Translations under genes and position numbers: made by a program | From: Thermophilibacter gallinarum | GTDB lineage: Bacteria; Actinomycetota; Coriobacteriia; Coriobacteriales; Atopobiaceae | Assembly: GCF_014982725.1 (NCBI RefSeq) | Contig: NZ_JADCJZ010000001.1 | Span: 682,001-746,000, forward strand | DNA: 64,000 nucleotides | Reading direction: 5' to 3' | The notes under the pieces: model-generated | Told to the model about the DNA's origin: nothing | The model's database searches: none | Seen by the model: only the letters and a program-made list of their open reading frames with translations | Part shown: one piece after another, positions 49,922 to 57,743 of the stretch | How the letters are laid out: the number at the start of each line of letters is the position of its first letter | Numbering within the stretch: the stretch's first letter is position 1

Positions 49922-50797
49922 ATGAAGCAGCGCGACAAGCAGGAGAGGGAGGCGGCGGCCTCGAAGGTCGACGTCCTGAACGAGGCCCTGCCGTGGATCC
50001 ACCGCAGCGCGGGCAAGACCTTCGTGATCAAGTACGGCGGCTCGGCCATGGAGAACCCCGAGCTCTGTCGCCAGGTGGTGGCCGACATCGAGATGCTCAA
50101 GCTGCTCGGCATCCGCATCGTGCTCGTGCACGGCGGCGGCAAGGCGATCAGCGCGCACGTCAAGGCGCTCGGCCTGCCGGTGCAGTTCAAGGGCGGCCTG
50201 CGCGTGACCGACGACGCCACGATGGAGGCCGTGCGCGAGGTGCTCGTGGGCAAGGTCAACCAGGACCTCGTCTGGGCGCTCAACGAGTACGGCCACAACG
50301 CCGTGGGCATCTCCGGCGCCGACGGCAAGACGCTCAAGGCCGAGCAGATCGACCCCGAGCTCGGGCGTGTGGGCCGCATCCGCGAGGTGGACCCGAGCCT
50401 CATCGAGACCATCCTCGAGGACGGCTACATCCCCGTGGTCGCCACGGTGGGCTGCGCCCCCGACGGCTTCTTCAACATCAACGCCGACGTGGCGGCAGGC
50501 AAGATCGCCGAGGCCCTGGGCGCCGACAAGCTGATCTACCTGACCGACGTCGACGGCCTCTACGGCGACGTCAACGACGAGGACACCCTCATCCAGACCC
50601 TCACGCGCGACGAGACCCACATGCTGCTGGACTCCGGCGAGCTGGACGGCGGCATGCTGCCCAAGATCCGCTCGATCGCCGAGGCGCTCGACGCGGGCGT
50701 CTCGGAGGTCGTCATCCTGAACGGAACGTACCCGCACTCGTTGCTTCTGGAGATCTTCACGGACGCCGGCTGCGGTACCATGTTCACCAGAAAGTAG
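49922..50797 (+). CDS. argB: Acetylglutamate kinase
   Basis: Phosphorylates N-acetylglutamate, the committed step when feedback-controlled. 291 residues of the amino acid kinase fold: FVIKYGGSAMENPELCRQVV, VLVHGGGKAISAHVKALGL (substrate loop), GHNAVGISGADGKTL, PVVATVGCAPDGFFNINADVAAGKIAEALGADKL (in parts: FNINADVAAGKIAEALGADK) and LTDVDGLYGD are all conserved. A charged N-terminal helix of ~25 residues (KQRDKQEREAAASKVDVL) is like that of arginine-sensitive kinases, so arginine inhibition is possible. AAGGAGCAGCC precedes the ATG. Confidence 0.96.
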   Translation: MKQRDKQEREAAASKVDVLNEALPWIHRSAGKTFVIKYGGSAMENPELCRQVVADIEMLKLLGIRIVLVHGGGKAISAHVKALGLPVQFKGGLRVTDDATMEAVREVLVGKVNQDLVWALNEYGHNAVGISGADGKTLKAEQIDPELGRVGRIREVDPSLIETILEDGYIPVVATVGCAPDGFFNINADVAAGKIAEALGADKLIYLTDVDGLYGDVNDEDTLIQTLTRDETHMLLDSGELDGGMLPKIRSIAEALDAGVSEVVILNGTYPHSLLLEIFTDAGCGTMFTRK

Positions 50798-50842
50798 CCG
50801 CCGCGCTCCCGCGCGGCGCGTCGTCAGGCGAAGGGAGCCCTG

Positions 50843-52102
50843 ATGTCTGCAGACGACAAGAACCTCGAACCGGCCGTCTCGCCCGAGGAGCGCGAGCTCG
50901 ACGACACCTTCGTGATGGGGACGTACGGCCGTCTCCCCGTCGAGTTCGTGGGCGGCCACGGCGCCACGCTCGTGGACGCCGAGGGCAACGAGTACCTCGA
51001 CCTTCTCGGCGGCATCGGCTGCGCCAGCCTGGGCTACGGCCACCCGGCCGTGGTCGAGGCCCTGCGCGAGCAGGCCGGCCGCATCTGGCAGGTGGGCAAC
51101 TACTTCTACGTCGAGCGCCGCGGCGAGCTGGCCGCGACGCTCTCCGCGCTGCTCTCCACGACCACCGACGAGGGCGGCCACGAGATGGGCTCGACGGGCA
51201 CGCGCTGGAAGACGTTCTTCTCCAACTCCGGTGCCGAGGCCAACGAGGGCGCCCTCAAGCTGGCGCGCCGCTGGGGCGAGAAGAACCTCGACGGCGCCAG
51301 CACGATCGTGACCGCGCGCAAGAGCTTCCACGGCCGCACGCTGGCGACGCTCGCGGCCACCGGCCAGGACAAGTACCACAGGAGCTTCCGACCCCTGCCC
51401 GAGGGCTTCGTCTCCGTGCCGCTTAACGACATCTACACGCTGCGCGAGCGCGTCGAGCGCGGTGGCGTGTGCGCGATCATGCTCGAGTGCGTGCAGGGCG
51501 AGGGCGGCGTGTGGAATGCCAACTACGACTACCTGCGCGACGTGCGCGAGCTCTGCGCCGAGAAGGGCCTCCTGCTGATCTGCGACGAGGTCCAGACCGG
51601 GTTCTACCGCTGCGGCTCGCCGTTCTGCTATCAGCGCTCCGGGATCGAGCCGGACGTGGTTGCCATGGCCAAGGGCATCGCGGCGGGCTTCCCCATGGGC
51701 GCCGTCGCCGCGCGCGCCGAGGTCGCGGACCTGCTGCAGCCCGGCGACCACGGCTCGACCTTCGGCGGCAACGCGCTCGCGAGCGCCGTGGGCCTCGCCT
51801 GCGCGCGGACGCTCGCGGAGGGGGGCATGGGGGAGCACGTGCTCTCCGTCGGCCATCACCTGCGCCATCGCCTCACCGCGATGGAGCACGTCGTGGAGGT
51901 GCGCGGCCACGGCCTCATGCGCGGCGCGCAGCTCGACGTGCCGATCGCCACGCAGGTCGTGGAGGAGGGCCTGTCCGAGGGCCTCGTCCTCAACCACATC
52001 GGCGACTCGATTCTGCGCTTCCTCCCGCCGCTCGTGATCACCCGCGAGGAGGTCGACGAGGCCTGCGACCGCCTCGAGGCGCTGATCTCGCGCCTGGCGT
52101 AG
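50843..52102 (+). CDS. argD: Acetylornithine aminotransferase
   Basis: PLP-dependent class III transaminase making N-acetylornithine, 419 residues. FVGGHGATLVDAEGNEYLDLLGGIGCASLGY (in parts: LVDAEGNEYLDLLGGIG), NSGAEANEGALKLARRWG (phosphate cup), FHGRTLATLAATGQDKY, LLICDEVQTGFYRCG and the Schiff-base Lys277 in VVAMAKGIAAGFPMGA are present, followed by GSTFGGNALASAVG. The N-terminal ~25 residues are an acidic extension. Follows argB by 45 bp and ends the arg operon in this window. A CCGTCCTTCTCTGC stretch and then a repeat element follow. Confidence 0.94.
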   Translation: MSADDKNLEPAVSPEERELDDTFVMGTYGRLPVEFVGGHGATLVDAEGNEYLDLLGGIGCASLGYGHPAVVEALREQAGRIWQVGNYFYVERRGELAATLSALLSTTTDEGGHEMGSTGTRWKTFFSNSGAEANEGALKLARRWGEKNLDGASTIVTARKSFHGRTLATLAATGQDKYHRSFRPLPEGFVSVPLNDIYTLRERVERGGVCAIMLECVQGEGGVWNANYDYLRDVRELCAEKGLLLICDEVQTGFYRCGSPFCYQRSGIEPDVVAMAKGIAAGFPMGAVAARAEVADLLQPGDHGSTFGGNALASAVGLACARTLAEGGMGEHVLSVGHHLRHRLTAMEHVVEVRGHGLMRGAQLDVPIATQVVEEGLSEGLVLNHIGDSILRFLPPLVITREEVDEACDRLEALISRLA

Positions 52103-52125
52103 GGGGGCGTCTAGCCGTCCTTCTC

Positions 52126-52185
52126 TGCGCCCGACCAAGAATCCCGCGCGGCGCCCTGCGCCCGACCAAGAATCCCGCGCGGCGC
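52126..52185. repeat. 31-bp direct tandem duplication at the edge of element A1
   Basis: The 29-nt stretch TGCGCCCGACCAAGAATCCC plus GCGCGGCGC occurs at 52126-52154 and again at 52157-52185, a 31-bp period. The second copy is the start of the 142-bp element. The copy at 53.6 kb lacks this extra unit. Confidence 0.85.
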
Positions 52186-52292
52186 ATGCAAAAGGTGAAA
52201 CCATCGCATGCGCCGCTCGGCTTTTGTGTCCGTTTGGACAGAAATCCCGACCCACGCGTCCTTCTCGGCATGCGTGGGTCGGGATTCTTGGT
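52151..52292. repeat. 142-bp palindromic element A1, identical to A2
   Basis: Identical base for base to 53630-53771, in the same orientation. Its ends are inverted: ACCAAGAATCCCG at 52165 and CGGGATTCTTGGT ending at 52292. Internal stems: GCGGCGCATGC/GCATGCGCCGC, TGTCC-GTTT-GGACA, and CCCGACCCACGC/GCGTGGGTCGGG with a CTTCTCG in its loop. It occupies part of the 404-bp gap between argD and the nuclease-like gene. Confidence 0.92.
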
Positions 52293-52506
52293 CGGGTGGG
52301 TGGGGCCGGAATTGTGTAGGACATGAGGTTCCAAACAGTCTCGAAACTTGACTCGCTTGGGCGCGATCGCACAGCATGTCCTTATCACTGCAGGTAAACG
52401 GTATCGTGGCCCAACCCCATGGAGGTTGGTGCAAGCTGGCGGACAGCAAACGTCACTTTGCGGTAAGGGACGCCCGCTATCCTCCCCCTCAAAGGAGGGA
52501 GGGCGC

Positions 52507-53619
52507 ATGCGCGAGAAGAGGCTCTGCCTAGCGGGTGACGACTCGCTGCGAATGTTGAGGTTCGCCCGGAGGAGCGAAGACCTCATCCTGGTTCCTGCCG
52601 AGAGGGGCGTGCTGAGGTGCTGCGACGACAGCGTGGACGCGCAGGTGCTGGCGAGGTCCCTGCCGTCCGAGATCTTCGCCACCTCGCGCCAGCAGCCGGT
52701 TTGCCTGCGCTTTGACGACGACGCCTCGAGGAGCCAGTCGGCGTTCGTCCATGCCGCGTCTGGGCTCGCGCATCTGCCCGACTCGGCCTACCTCGAGGTC
52801 CTCACCGCCGCGGGGGATCCCCTCGTGGTTCGCGGAGGAGACGTGACGCACGTGCTGGTGGAGGGCGCAGGGATGTCGCTCGTGAGCGCCGTCGACGTTA
52901 TGAGGGGCGTGGAGCGTCGCGGCCTACTGTCGAAGGAGGCCTGCACCATTCGACTTCTGGGGTTTGCGATGGAGCTCGTCGGCCTGTACGCGCGCGACCC
53001 CCTCGAGCCGCGAACGGGCGAGGTGGCGCATGACCTCGAGCCGATCGCGTCGGTGCGTGACCTGGAGGGGTTTCTCGAGAGCGCGACGCGCCTGAGGGGT
53101 CTCGAGCGTGCGCGGCTCGTCGCCTCATATGCCAACGATGGGTCAAACTCGACTATGGAGACGCTCTGGTATGCGGCGTTCTGCCTTCCGCCGCGCCTGG
53201 GAGGGAGCCATCTCGCGCGACCGCTGCAGAACGTTCGCCTCGACTGGCCGGAGGAGGTCGTGCCGGTCGTGGGCCACGGCATCATGCGACCCGACTTTTA
53301 CTGGCCGGGCTACGAGACCGCCTGCGAGCACCAGGGCGGAGACCACGCGGATGAGGCCGCGCTTGCCGAGGACAGCAGTCGCGCGCGCGACTACGAGCTC
53401 TGCCATATCCACTACCTGCCGCTCACGAAGAAGGACGCGCGCAGAGAGGAGTCGATGAGGGCTCTGCTCGCGCAGTTGTTCTCGATTATCGAGCCCTACG
53501 AGAGCGCCTCGTTCCCGCGGAAGGCGCGCAGGATTCTCAACGACCCCGAGGTGCGTGCCGCGCGCAGGGTGCTGATCGGGCAGCTTATGCCGCCGCTTGC
53601 CCGGACGGACGTATCGTGA
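52507..53619 (+). CDS. Putative Vsr/DUF559-like nuclease-fold protein
   Basis: 370 residues, not confidently assigned. The first ~190 residues have no recognised fold; the stretch LARSLPSEIFATSR and a following beta-rich part recall AbiEi-like proteins found with DUF559 domains. The C-terminal part resembles the small PD-(D/E)XK (Vsr/DUF559) nucleases: SNSTMETLWYAAFCLPPRLGG, then RPDFYWPGYETACEHQGGDH in place of the usual D-x-W-E-V-D-G, then RARDYELCHIHYLPLTKKD. Putative catalytic residues are Asp in RPDFYW and Glu in TACEHQG. ATG at 52507 follows GGAGGG. The gene is bracketed by two identical 142-bp palindromic elements, suggesting that the block duplicated or moved as a unit. Confidence 0.55.
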   Translation: MREKRLCLAGDDSLRMLRFARRSEDLILVPAERGVLRCCDDSVDAQVLARSLPSEIFATSRQQPVCLRFDDDASRSQSAFVHAASGLAHLPDSAYLEVLTAAGDPLVVRGGDVTHVLVEGAGMSLVSAVDVMRGVERRGLLSKEACTIRLLGFAMELVGLYARDPLEPRTGEVAHDLEPIASVRDLEGFLESATRLRGLERARLVASYANDGSNSTMETLWYAAFCLPPRLGGSHLARPLQNVRLDWPEEVVPVVGHGIMRPDFYWPGYETACEHQGGDHADEAALAEDSSRARDYELCHIHYLPLTKKDARREESMRALLAQLFSIIEPYESASFPRKARRILNDPEVRAARRVLIGQLMPPLARTDVS

Positions 53620-53629
53620 GGGCCGGGGT

Positions 53630-53771
53630 GCGCCCTGCGCCCGACCAAGAATCCCGCGCGGCGCATGCAAAAGGTGAAACCATCGCATGCGCCGCTCGGC
53701 TTTTGTGTCCGTTTGGACAGAAATCCCGACCCACGCGTCCTTCTCGGCATGCGTGGGTCGGGATTCTTGGT
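53630..53771. repeat. 142-bp palindromic element A2, identical to A1
   Basis: Second copy of the element at 52151, 10 bp after the nuclease-like gene's stop and before the convergent MFS gene. No base differences from A1 were seen over 142 bp. The right flank (AAGGGAGCG) differs from A1 (CGGGTGGG), so the boundaries of identity are sharp. Confidence 0.92.
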
Positions 53772-53803
53772 AAGGGAGCGAGAAGCGCGGGCGAGAAGTG
53801 CCC

Positions 53804-55033
53804 CTACGCCTCCGTGCTCTCGGGGACGCGCAGCATCGTGACGAAGCCCACGACGAAGAGCACCGCGATGGAGAGCACGCCGAGGCTGGAGTTGCCGGTG
53901 AGCGCGGTGAACGTGCCCACGAGGAACGTGCCCAGGATGGCGGCGTACTTGCCGAAGATGTCGAAGAAGCCGAAGTACTCGTTGGCGCGCTCCTTGGGGC
54001 AGAGCTTGCCAAACTCGCTGCGGCTGAGCGCCTGGATGCCGCCCTGGAACATGCCCACCAGAATCGCCAGGAACCAGAACTCGGCGGCCGAGCGCAGGAA
54101 GAACGCGGCGAAGAGCGTGATGCCAAAGTAGGCCGCGATCGCGATTAGCAGCATGCGGCGCGTGCCGTACTTGGACGAGAGGCGGCCGTAGATGATGGCG
54201 CTCGGGAAGGCCACGAACTGCGTCACGAGAAGCGCGAGCACGAGCTGCGTGGAGTCGATCCCCAGCTCGGTGCCGTAGCTCGTGGAGAGCTTGATGATGG
54301 TGTGCACGCCGTCGATGTAGAAGAAGTACGCGATCATGTAGTAGCGGATCGCCTGGTTGGCCCAGATCTCGCGCAGCGTGACGGCCAGGCCGCGAACGGC
54401 GTTTGCCACGGCGTGCGGCGCGCGCGGCTTGAAGTGGAGCTGCTGCACGTTCTTGAGCAGGGGCACCGTGAAGGCCGCCCACCAGACGCCGGTGATGATG
54501 AACGCGATCTGCATGGCGGTCTGCATCGTGATGCCCAGCGCCTCGTAGCCCAGGACCACGCCCAGGCACGCGATGAAGGGCACGCAGCTGCCGATGTAGC
54601 CCCAGGCGTAGCCCTGGCTGGAGATCTCGTCCATGCGCTCGTCGGTGGTGGTGTCCACCAGAAGCGCGTCGTAGAAGACCATCGACGAGTTGAGCGCCAC
54701 CGACGAGATCACGTAGATCACCAGGAACGCCAGCGCCGTGGTCACGAAGCCCAGCGCCACCGTGGCCACCACGCCGGTGCCCACGCAGCCCACGATGAAC
54801 TTCTTCTTCATGCCCTGCATGTCCGCGATCGAGCCCAGCACGGGCATGAGCAGCGCGATGATCAGCGACGCCACCGTCTCGGCGTAGCTCCAGGCCACCA
54901 CGACCTCGCCGTCGGGGGAGAGGGAGGAGAAGTAGATCGGAATCACGCTCGTGGCGAGAAGGACGAGCGCGGAGTTGCCCACGTCGTAGACGATCCAGCT
55001 CTTCTCGGCCTTGGTCATCTTCTGATGCGCCAT
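53804..55033 (-). CDS. MFS transporter, UMF1 family
   Basis: 409 residues with about twelve helices. KAEKSWIVYDVGNSALVLLA at the N-terminus is the UMF1/Atg22-like signature (W-x-x-Y-D-x-x-N-S), and YALLVDTTTDERMDEISSQGYAWGYIGS (in parts: DERMDEISSQGYAWGYIGS) is the conserved loop after helix 4. Yeast relatives export amino acids from the vacuole; the bacterial substrate is unknown. ATG at 55033 follows AGGAAAGGAAG and is preferred over the ATG at 55057, which would start within the ribosome-binding region. Convergent with the nuclease-like gene and divergent from the phospholipase-like gene. Confidence 0.88.
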   Translation of the reverse strand: MAHQKMTKAEKSWIVYDVGNSALVLLATSVIPIYFSSLSPDGEVVVAWSYAETVASLIIALLMPVLGSIADMQGMKKKFIVGCVGTGVVATVALGFVTTALAFLVIYVISSVALNSSMVFYDALLVDTTTDERMDEISSQGYAWGYIGSCVPFIACLGVVLGYEALGITMQTAMQIAFIITGVWWAAFTVPLLKNVQQLHFKPRAPHAVANAVRGLAVTLREIWANQAIRYYMIAYFFYIDGVHTIIKLSTSYGTELGIDSTQLVLALLVTQFVAFPSAIIYGRLSSKYGTRRMLLIAIAAYFGITLFAAFFLRSAAEFWFLAILVGMFQGGIQALSRSEFGKLCPKERANEYFGFFDIFGKYAAILGTFLVGTFTALTGNSSLGVLSIAVLFVVGFVTMLRVPESTEA

Positions 55034-55146
55034 GTGCTTCCTTTCCTGTGACGCCACAACGCCTCTATGTTAGGCGAGTTGGGGACGTGCGGCGCGTAAG
55101 AAGTGCGTAACGGCGGGCGAGGGGAACGACGCCACGCGGATTGGGG

Positions 55147-55152
55147 CATAAT
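55147..55152 (+). promoter_or_regulatory. -10 box of the phospholipase C-like gene
   Basis: CATAAT in GGGGCATAATCGGG, 30 bp before the start codon, in the same context as the TATAAT at 13935. No clear -35. Confidence 0.45.
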
Positions 55153-55181
55153 CGGGTCAGGACACGACGAAAGGGCTCGCG

Positions 55182-56147
55182 ATGCCAGCCATCCTCACGC
55201 ACGACCTCTTCGGGCGGGGCGTCCTCGAGGACGCGACCAGCCTCCTGAACCTGCGCACGCCTGCCGAGCGGGACGCGTTCCTGCTGGGCAACCAGGGCCC
55301 GGACCCGCTCTTCTACCTCACGGTCGACCCGCTCATGCACAAGTGGTCCCCGCTCGGCAACGCCCTGCACGCGAGCGCGCCCGCCGAGGTCCTTCTCGCC
55401 ATGCGCGAGGCCGCGCTGCGCCTCGAGGGCCGCGAGCGCCAGATCGCCCGCGCCTACGTCGCCGGCTTCGCCTGCCACTGGCTGCTCGACTCCACGATCC
55501 ACCCCTTCGTCTACTTCTGGCAGAACGGCATCTGCTCCGCGGGCGTCCCGGGGCTGGACGAGTCCGCCCGCTCCCGCGTCCACGCCGAGATCGAGCGCGA
55601 CTTCGACGAGATGGTCCTCTACGCGCTGACCGGTCGCACGGTCGAGCGCTGGCGCCCGCACGAGCGCGTCCTCGCCGCCTCGCGCGCCACCCTCGCCGCC
55701 ATCGACAAGGTCTACTTCTACGCGGCGCTCTGGGTCTACGAGCGCGCGATCGACCCGAGGACCTTCTCCACGGCGGTGCACGAGTTCCGCCTGGTGCAGC
55801 GCATCTTCGACTCCCCGTCAGGCCGCAAGCGCGACCTCCTGGGCACCGTCGAGCGCCTGGCGACGCGCAAGCCCTACTCGCTCGTTCGCTCCATGTCGCA
55901 CCGCGCGCGTCCCGAGGACACCTCCGACTTCGACAACCGCGACCACCGGCCGTGGGAGAACCCGTTCACGCACGAGGTGGGCACGCAGGGCTTCTGGGAC
56001 CTCTTCGACGACGCGCACGCCCGCGCGTTGCCGGTCCTGGACGAGCTGCTCGCCGCCGACCTCGACCTGGAGGGCGCCCGCGCGCTCACGGCCGACCTCA
56101 ACTTCGAGGGCGCGCCCACCCCGCCGGGGAAGAGGGTCGCGTGGTAG
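55182..56147 (+). CDS. Zinc-dependent phospholipase C-like protein
   Basis: 321 residues similar to the Zn_dep_PLPC family of metal-dependent phospholipase C-like hydrolases. The first metal ligands are in AILTHDLFGRGVL; FLLGNQGPDPLFYL (~35-48) is the family's conserved Asp-rich motif; AYVAGFACHWLLDSTIHPFVYF (in parts: GFACHWLLDSTIHPFVYF, ~97-115) supplies the remaining His and Asp ligands. No signal peptide is visible, so the protein is probably cytoplasmic. Its stop overlaps the GTG start of the vsr gene. Natural substrate unknown. Confidence 0.8.
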   Translation: MPAILTHDLFGRGVLEDATSLLNLRTPAERDAFLLGNQGPDPLFYLTVDPLMHKWSPLGNALHASAPAEVLLAMREAALRLEGRERQIARAYVAGFACHWLLDSTIHPFVYFWQNGICSAGVPGLDESARSRVHAEIERDFDEMVLYALTGRTVERWRPHERVLAASRATLAAIDKVYFYAALWVYERAIDPRTFSTAVHEFRLVQRIFDSPSGRKRDLLGTVERLATRKPYSLVRSMSHRARPEDTSDFDNRDHRPWENPFTHEVGTQGFWDLFDDAHARALPVLDELLAADLDLEGARALTADLNFEGAPTPPGKRVAW

Positions 56148-56719
56148 CACGCGCCGACGGCGAGAGGGACGACGCGGCAGGGGCCGAGAAGGACGCGCCG
56201 GCCGCGCGCGTCCCCGCTGCGAGCTCGGAGGCCACGCGCCACGTCATGCAGGCCAACCGCAGCAAGAACACCTCGCCCGAGCTGCGCGTCCGCGCCGCCC
56301 TGCGCGCGGCCGGGCTCACCGGCTACCGCCTCCACTGGAAGGCGGCCCCGGGAAGGCCCGACGTCTGCTTCCCCGGGAGGCGCGTGGCGATCCAGATCAA
56401 CGGGTGCTTCTGGCATCGCTGCCCGTTCTGCGGCCCCTCCCGTCCCAAGACCCACCCCGAGTTCTGGGAGGCCAAGTTCTCCCGTAACCGGGAGCGCGAC
56501 GAGCGCAACGCCCGCCTCATGCTGGAGGCGGGGTGGACGCTGCTCGTGGTCTGGGAGTGCCAGCTCAAGCGCGACCGCTTCGAGTCCACGATGGCGCGCC
56601 TCGTCGCGGAGGTCCGCGCGGCGGGGGAGGGAAGGCTCCCCGCGCACGTGCTGGACGTGGGCGCGCCGCCGGTCTGGCGCCTGAGGGCGCGGAGGTCGCG
56701 GCGCCGGCGTCGCTCCTAG
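56141..56719 (+). CDS. vsr: Very short patch repair endonuclease
   Basis: Nicks 5' of T in T:G mismatches left by deamination of 5-methylcytosine. 192 residues with ~35 extra N-terminal and ~20 basic C-terminal residues around the Vsr core: MQANRSKNTSPELRVRAALRAAG (in parts: MQANRSKNTSPELRVRAAL), HWKAAPGRPDVCFPGRRVA with the catalytic Asp near 72, INGCFWHRCPFC with His and the zinc cysteines, and LEAGWTLLVVWECQLK. GTG at 56141 overlaps the previous stop; a start at the internal ATG in HVMQANRS (56246) is equally possible. No cytosine methyltransferase gene is beside it in the window, although Vsr usually accompanies one. Confidence 0.9.
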   Translation: MVARADGERDDAAGAEKDAPAARVPAASSEATRHVMQANRSKNTSPELRVRAALRAAGLTGYRLHWKAAPGRPDVCFPGRRVAIQINGCFWHRCPFCGPSRPKTHPEFWEAKFSRNRERDERNARLMLEAGWTLLVVWECQLKRDRFESTMARLVAEVRAAGEGRLPAHVLDVGAPPVWRLRARRSRRRRRS

Positions 56720-56824
56720 GGTCCGCCCGACCGCTCGCCAGCGCGTCGCCACGCGCGGCTAGCTGCGGTGCTAGGCTTGACGGAACACGATTCGCGCCTC
56801 GCGGCGCCGAGGAGGTCCGAGCCC

Positions 56825-57604
56825 ATGTCCACCTACGTCTTCTCGGACGTGCACGGCCATCGCGCCACGCTCGAGCGCGCGCTCATGCGCGTCTCGCCCG
56901 CGGCGGACGACCGTCTGGTCTGCCTGGGCGACATGGTCGACCGCGGGCCCGACCCGGTGGGCGTGCTGCGCGTGGTGCGGGGGCTCCCCGGCGCGGTCGC
57001 GCTCATGGGCAACCACGAGGACCTCATGCTCTCCTGCCTGGATGCCCAGGACGACACCCTCGCGGCCCTCAACTGGGCGATCAACGGCGGGGCGACCACC
57101 TCCGAGGGGCTGGCGCAGCTCCGGGCGGACGAGCTCGAGGACCTGCTCGCCTGGGTGCGCTCCTGCCCGCGTGCGACGAGCGCCCACGTCGGGGAGCGGC
57201 GCTACCTGCTCGTCCACGCCGGCGTGGACCTCGCCGCCCCCGAGCCCGCCGTCTGGGACGACGAGTCCGTCGACGCCTATCTCGCCGCGCAGAGCGTCGA
57301 GGACCTCACCTGGATCCGCGAGGAGTTCTGGGGTGCGGAGCGGGGCCTCTCGGGCCGCGACGGGTCGGGGCCCGTCGTCGTCGCCGGCCACACACCGACG
57401 CCCTACCTGGAGCGCATGGCGAGCTCGCTCGACCGTCCCGCCGTCGGCGACGACGGCCTCGCGCGCATGGTGCGCGTGGGCGAGCGGCGCGACCGCTGGG
57501 ACGTCGACTGCGGCGCCGCCGGCGGGGCGGGCTACGGGCAGGTGCTCATCCTGCGCCTGGACGACGGCGAGGAGTTCTACGAGCCCGTGCGCGAGGGGGA
57601 GTAG
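56825..57604 (+). CDS. PPP-family metallophosphatase
   Basis: 259 residues of the calcineurin-like phosphoprotein phosphatase superfamily. Metal and phosphate motifs in order: VFSDVHGHRATLERAL (D-x-H, ~6), CLGDMVDRGPDPVGVL (GDxVDRG, ~36), ALMGNHEDLML (GNHE, ~62), LLVHAGVDL (~128) and VVVAGHTPTPYL (GHTP, ~185). It could be a serine/threonine phosphatase (PrpA-like) or a dinucleotide tetraphosphatase (ApaH-like); these cannot be separated by eye. ATG at 56825 follows GAGGAGG. It stands alone, 105 bp after vsr. Confidence 0.9.
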   Translation: MSTYVFSDVHGHRATLERALMRVSPAADDRLVCLGDMVDRGPDPVGVLRVVRGLPGAVALMGNHEDLMLSCLDAQDDTLAALNWAINGGATTSEGLAQLRADELEDLLAWVRSCPRATSAHVGERRYLLVHAGVDLAAPEPAVWDDESVDAYLAAQSVEDLTWIREEFWGAERGLSGRDGSGPVVVAGHTPTPYLERMASSLDRPAVGDDGLARMVRVGERRDRWDVDCGAAGGAGYGQVLILRLDDGEEFYEPVREGE

Positions 57605-57666
57605 CGGCGCGACCCGGCCCGCTCCACCGAAGGTCCACAACTGGGGCGTTTCCCGCCCCGCGACCT

Positions 57667-57695
57667 TTGTTCTTGTCCGACGCAACACCTACAAT
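57667..57695 (+). promoter_or_regulatory. Promoter of the ATP-grasp-like gene
   Basis: TTGTTC (57667-57672), 17 bp, then TACAAT (57690-57695), 49 bp before the ATG. The leader holds a CCCCC/GGGGG stem (about 57715-57730) ahead of the RBS GCGAGGAGG. Confidence 0.65.
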
Positions 57696-57743
57696 GCCTG
57701 CGATGCAAACCGTGCCCCCCTGAACGGGGGAGCGAGGAGGATC

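Noticed and set aside
56141-56719. Restriction-modification locus around vsr
   Set aside because: No methyltransferase or restriction endonuclease gene is in the flanking sequence; the neighbours are a phospholipase-like and a phosphatase gene.
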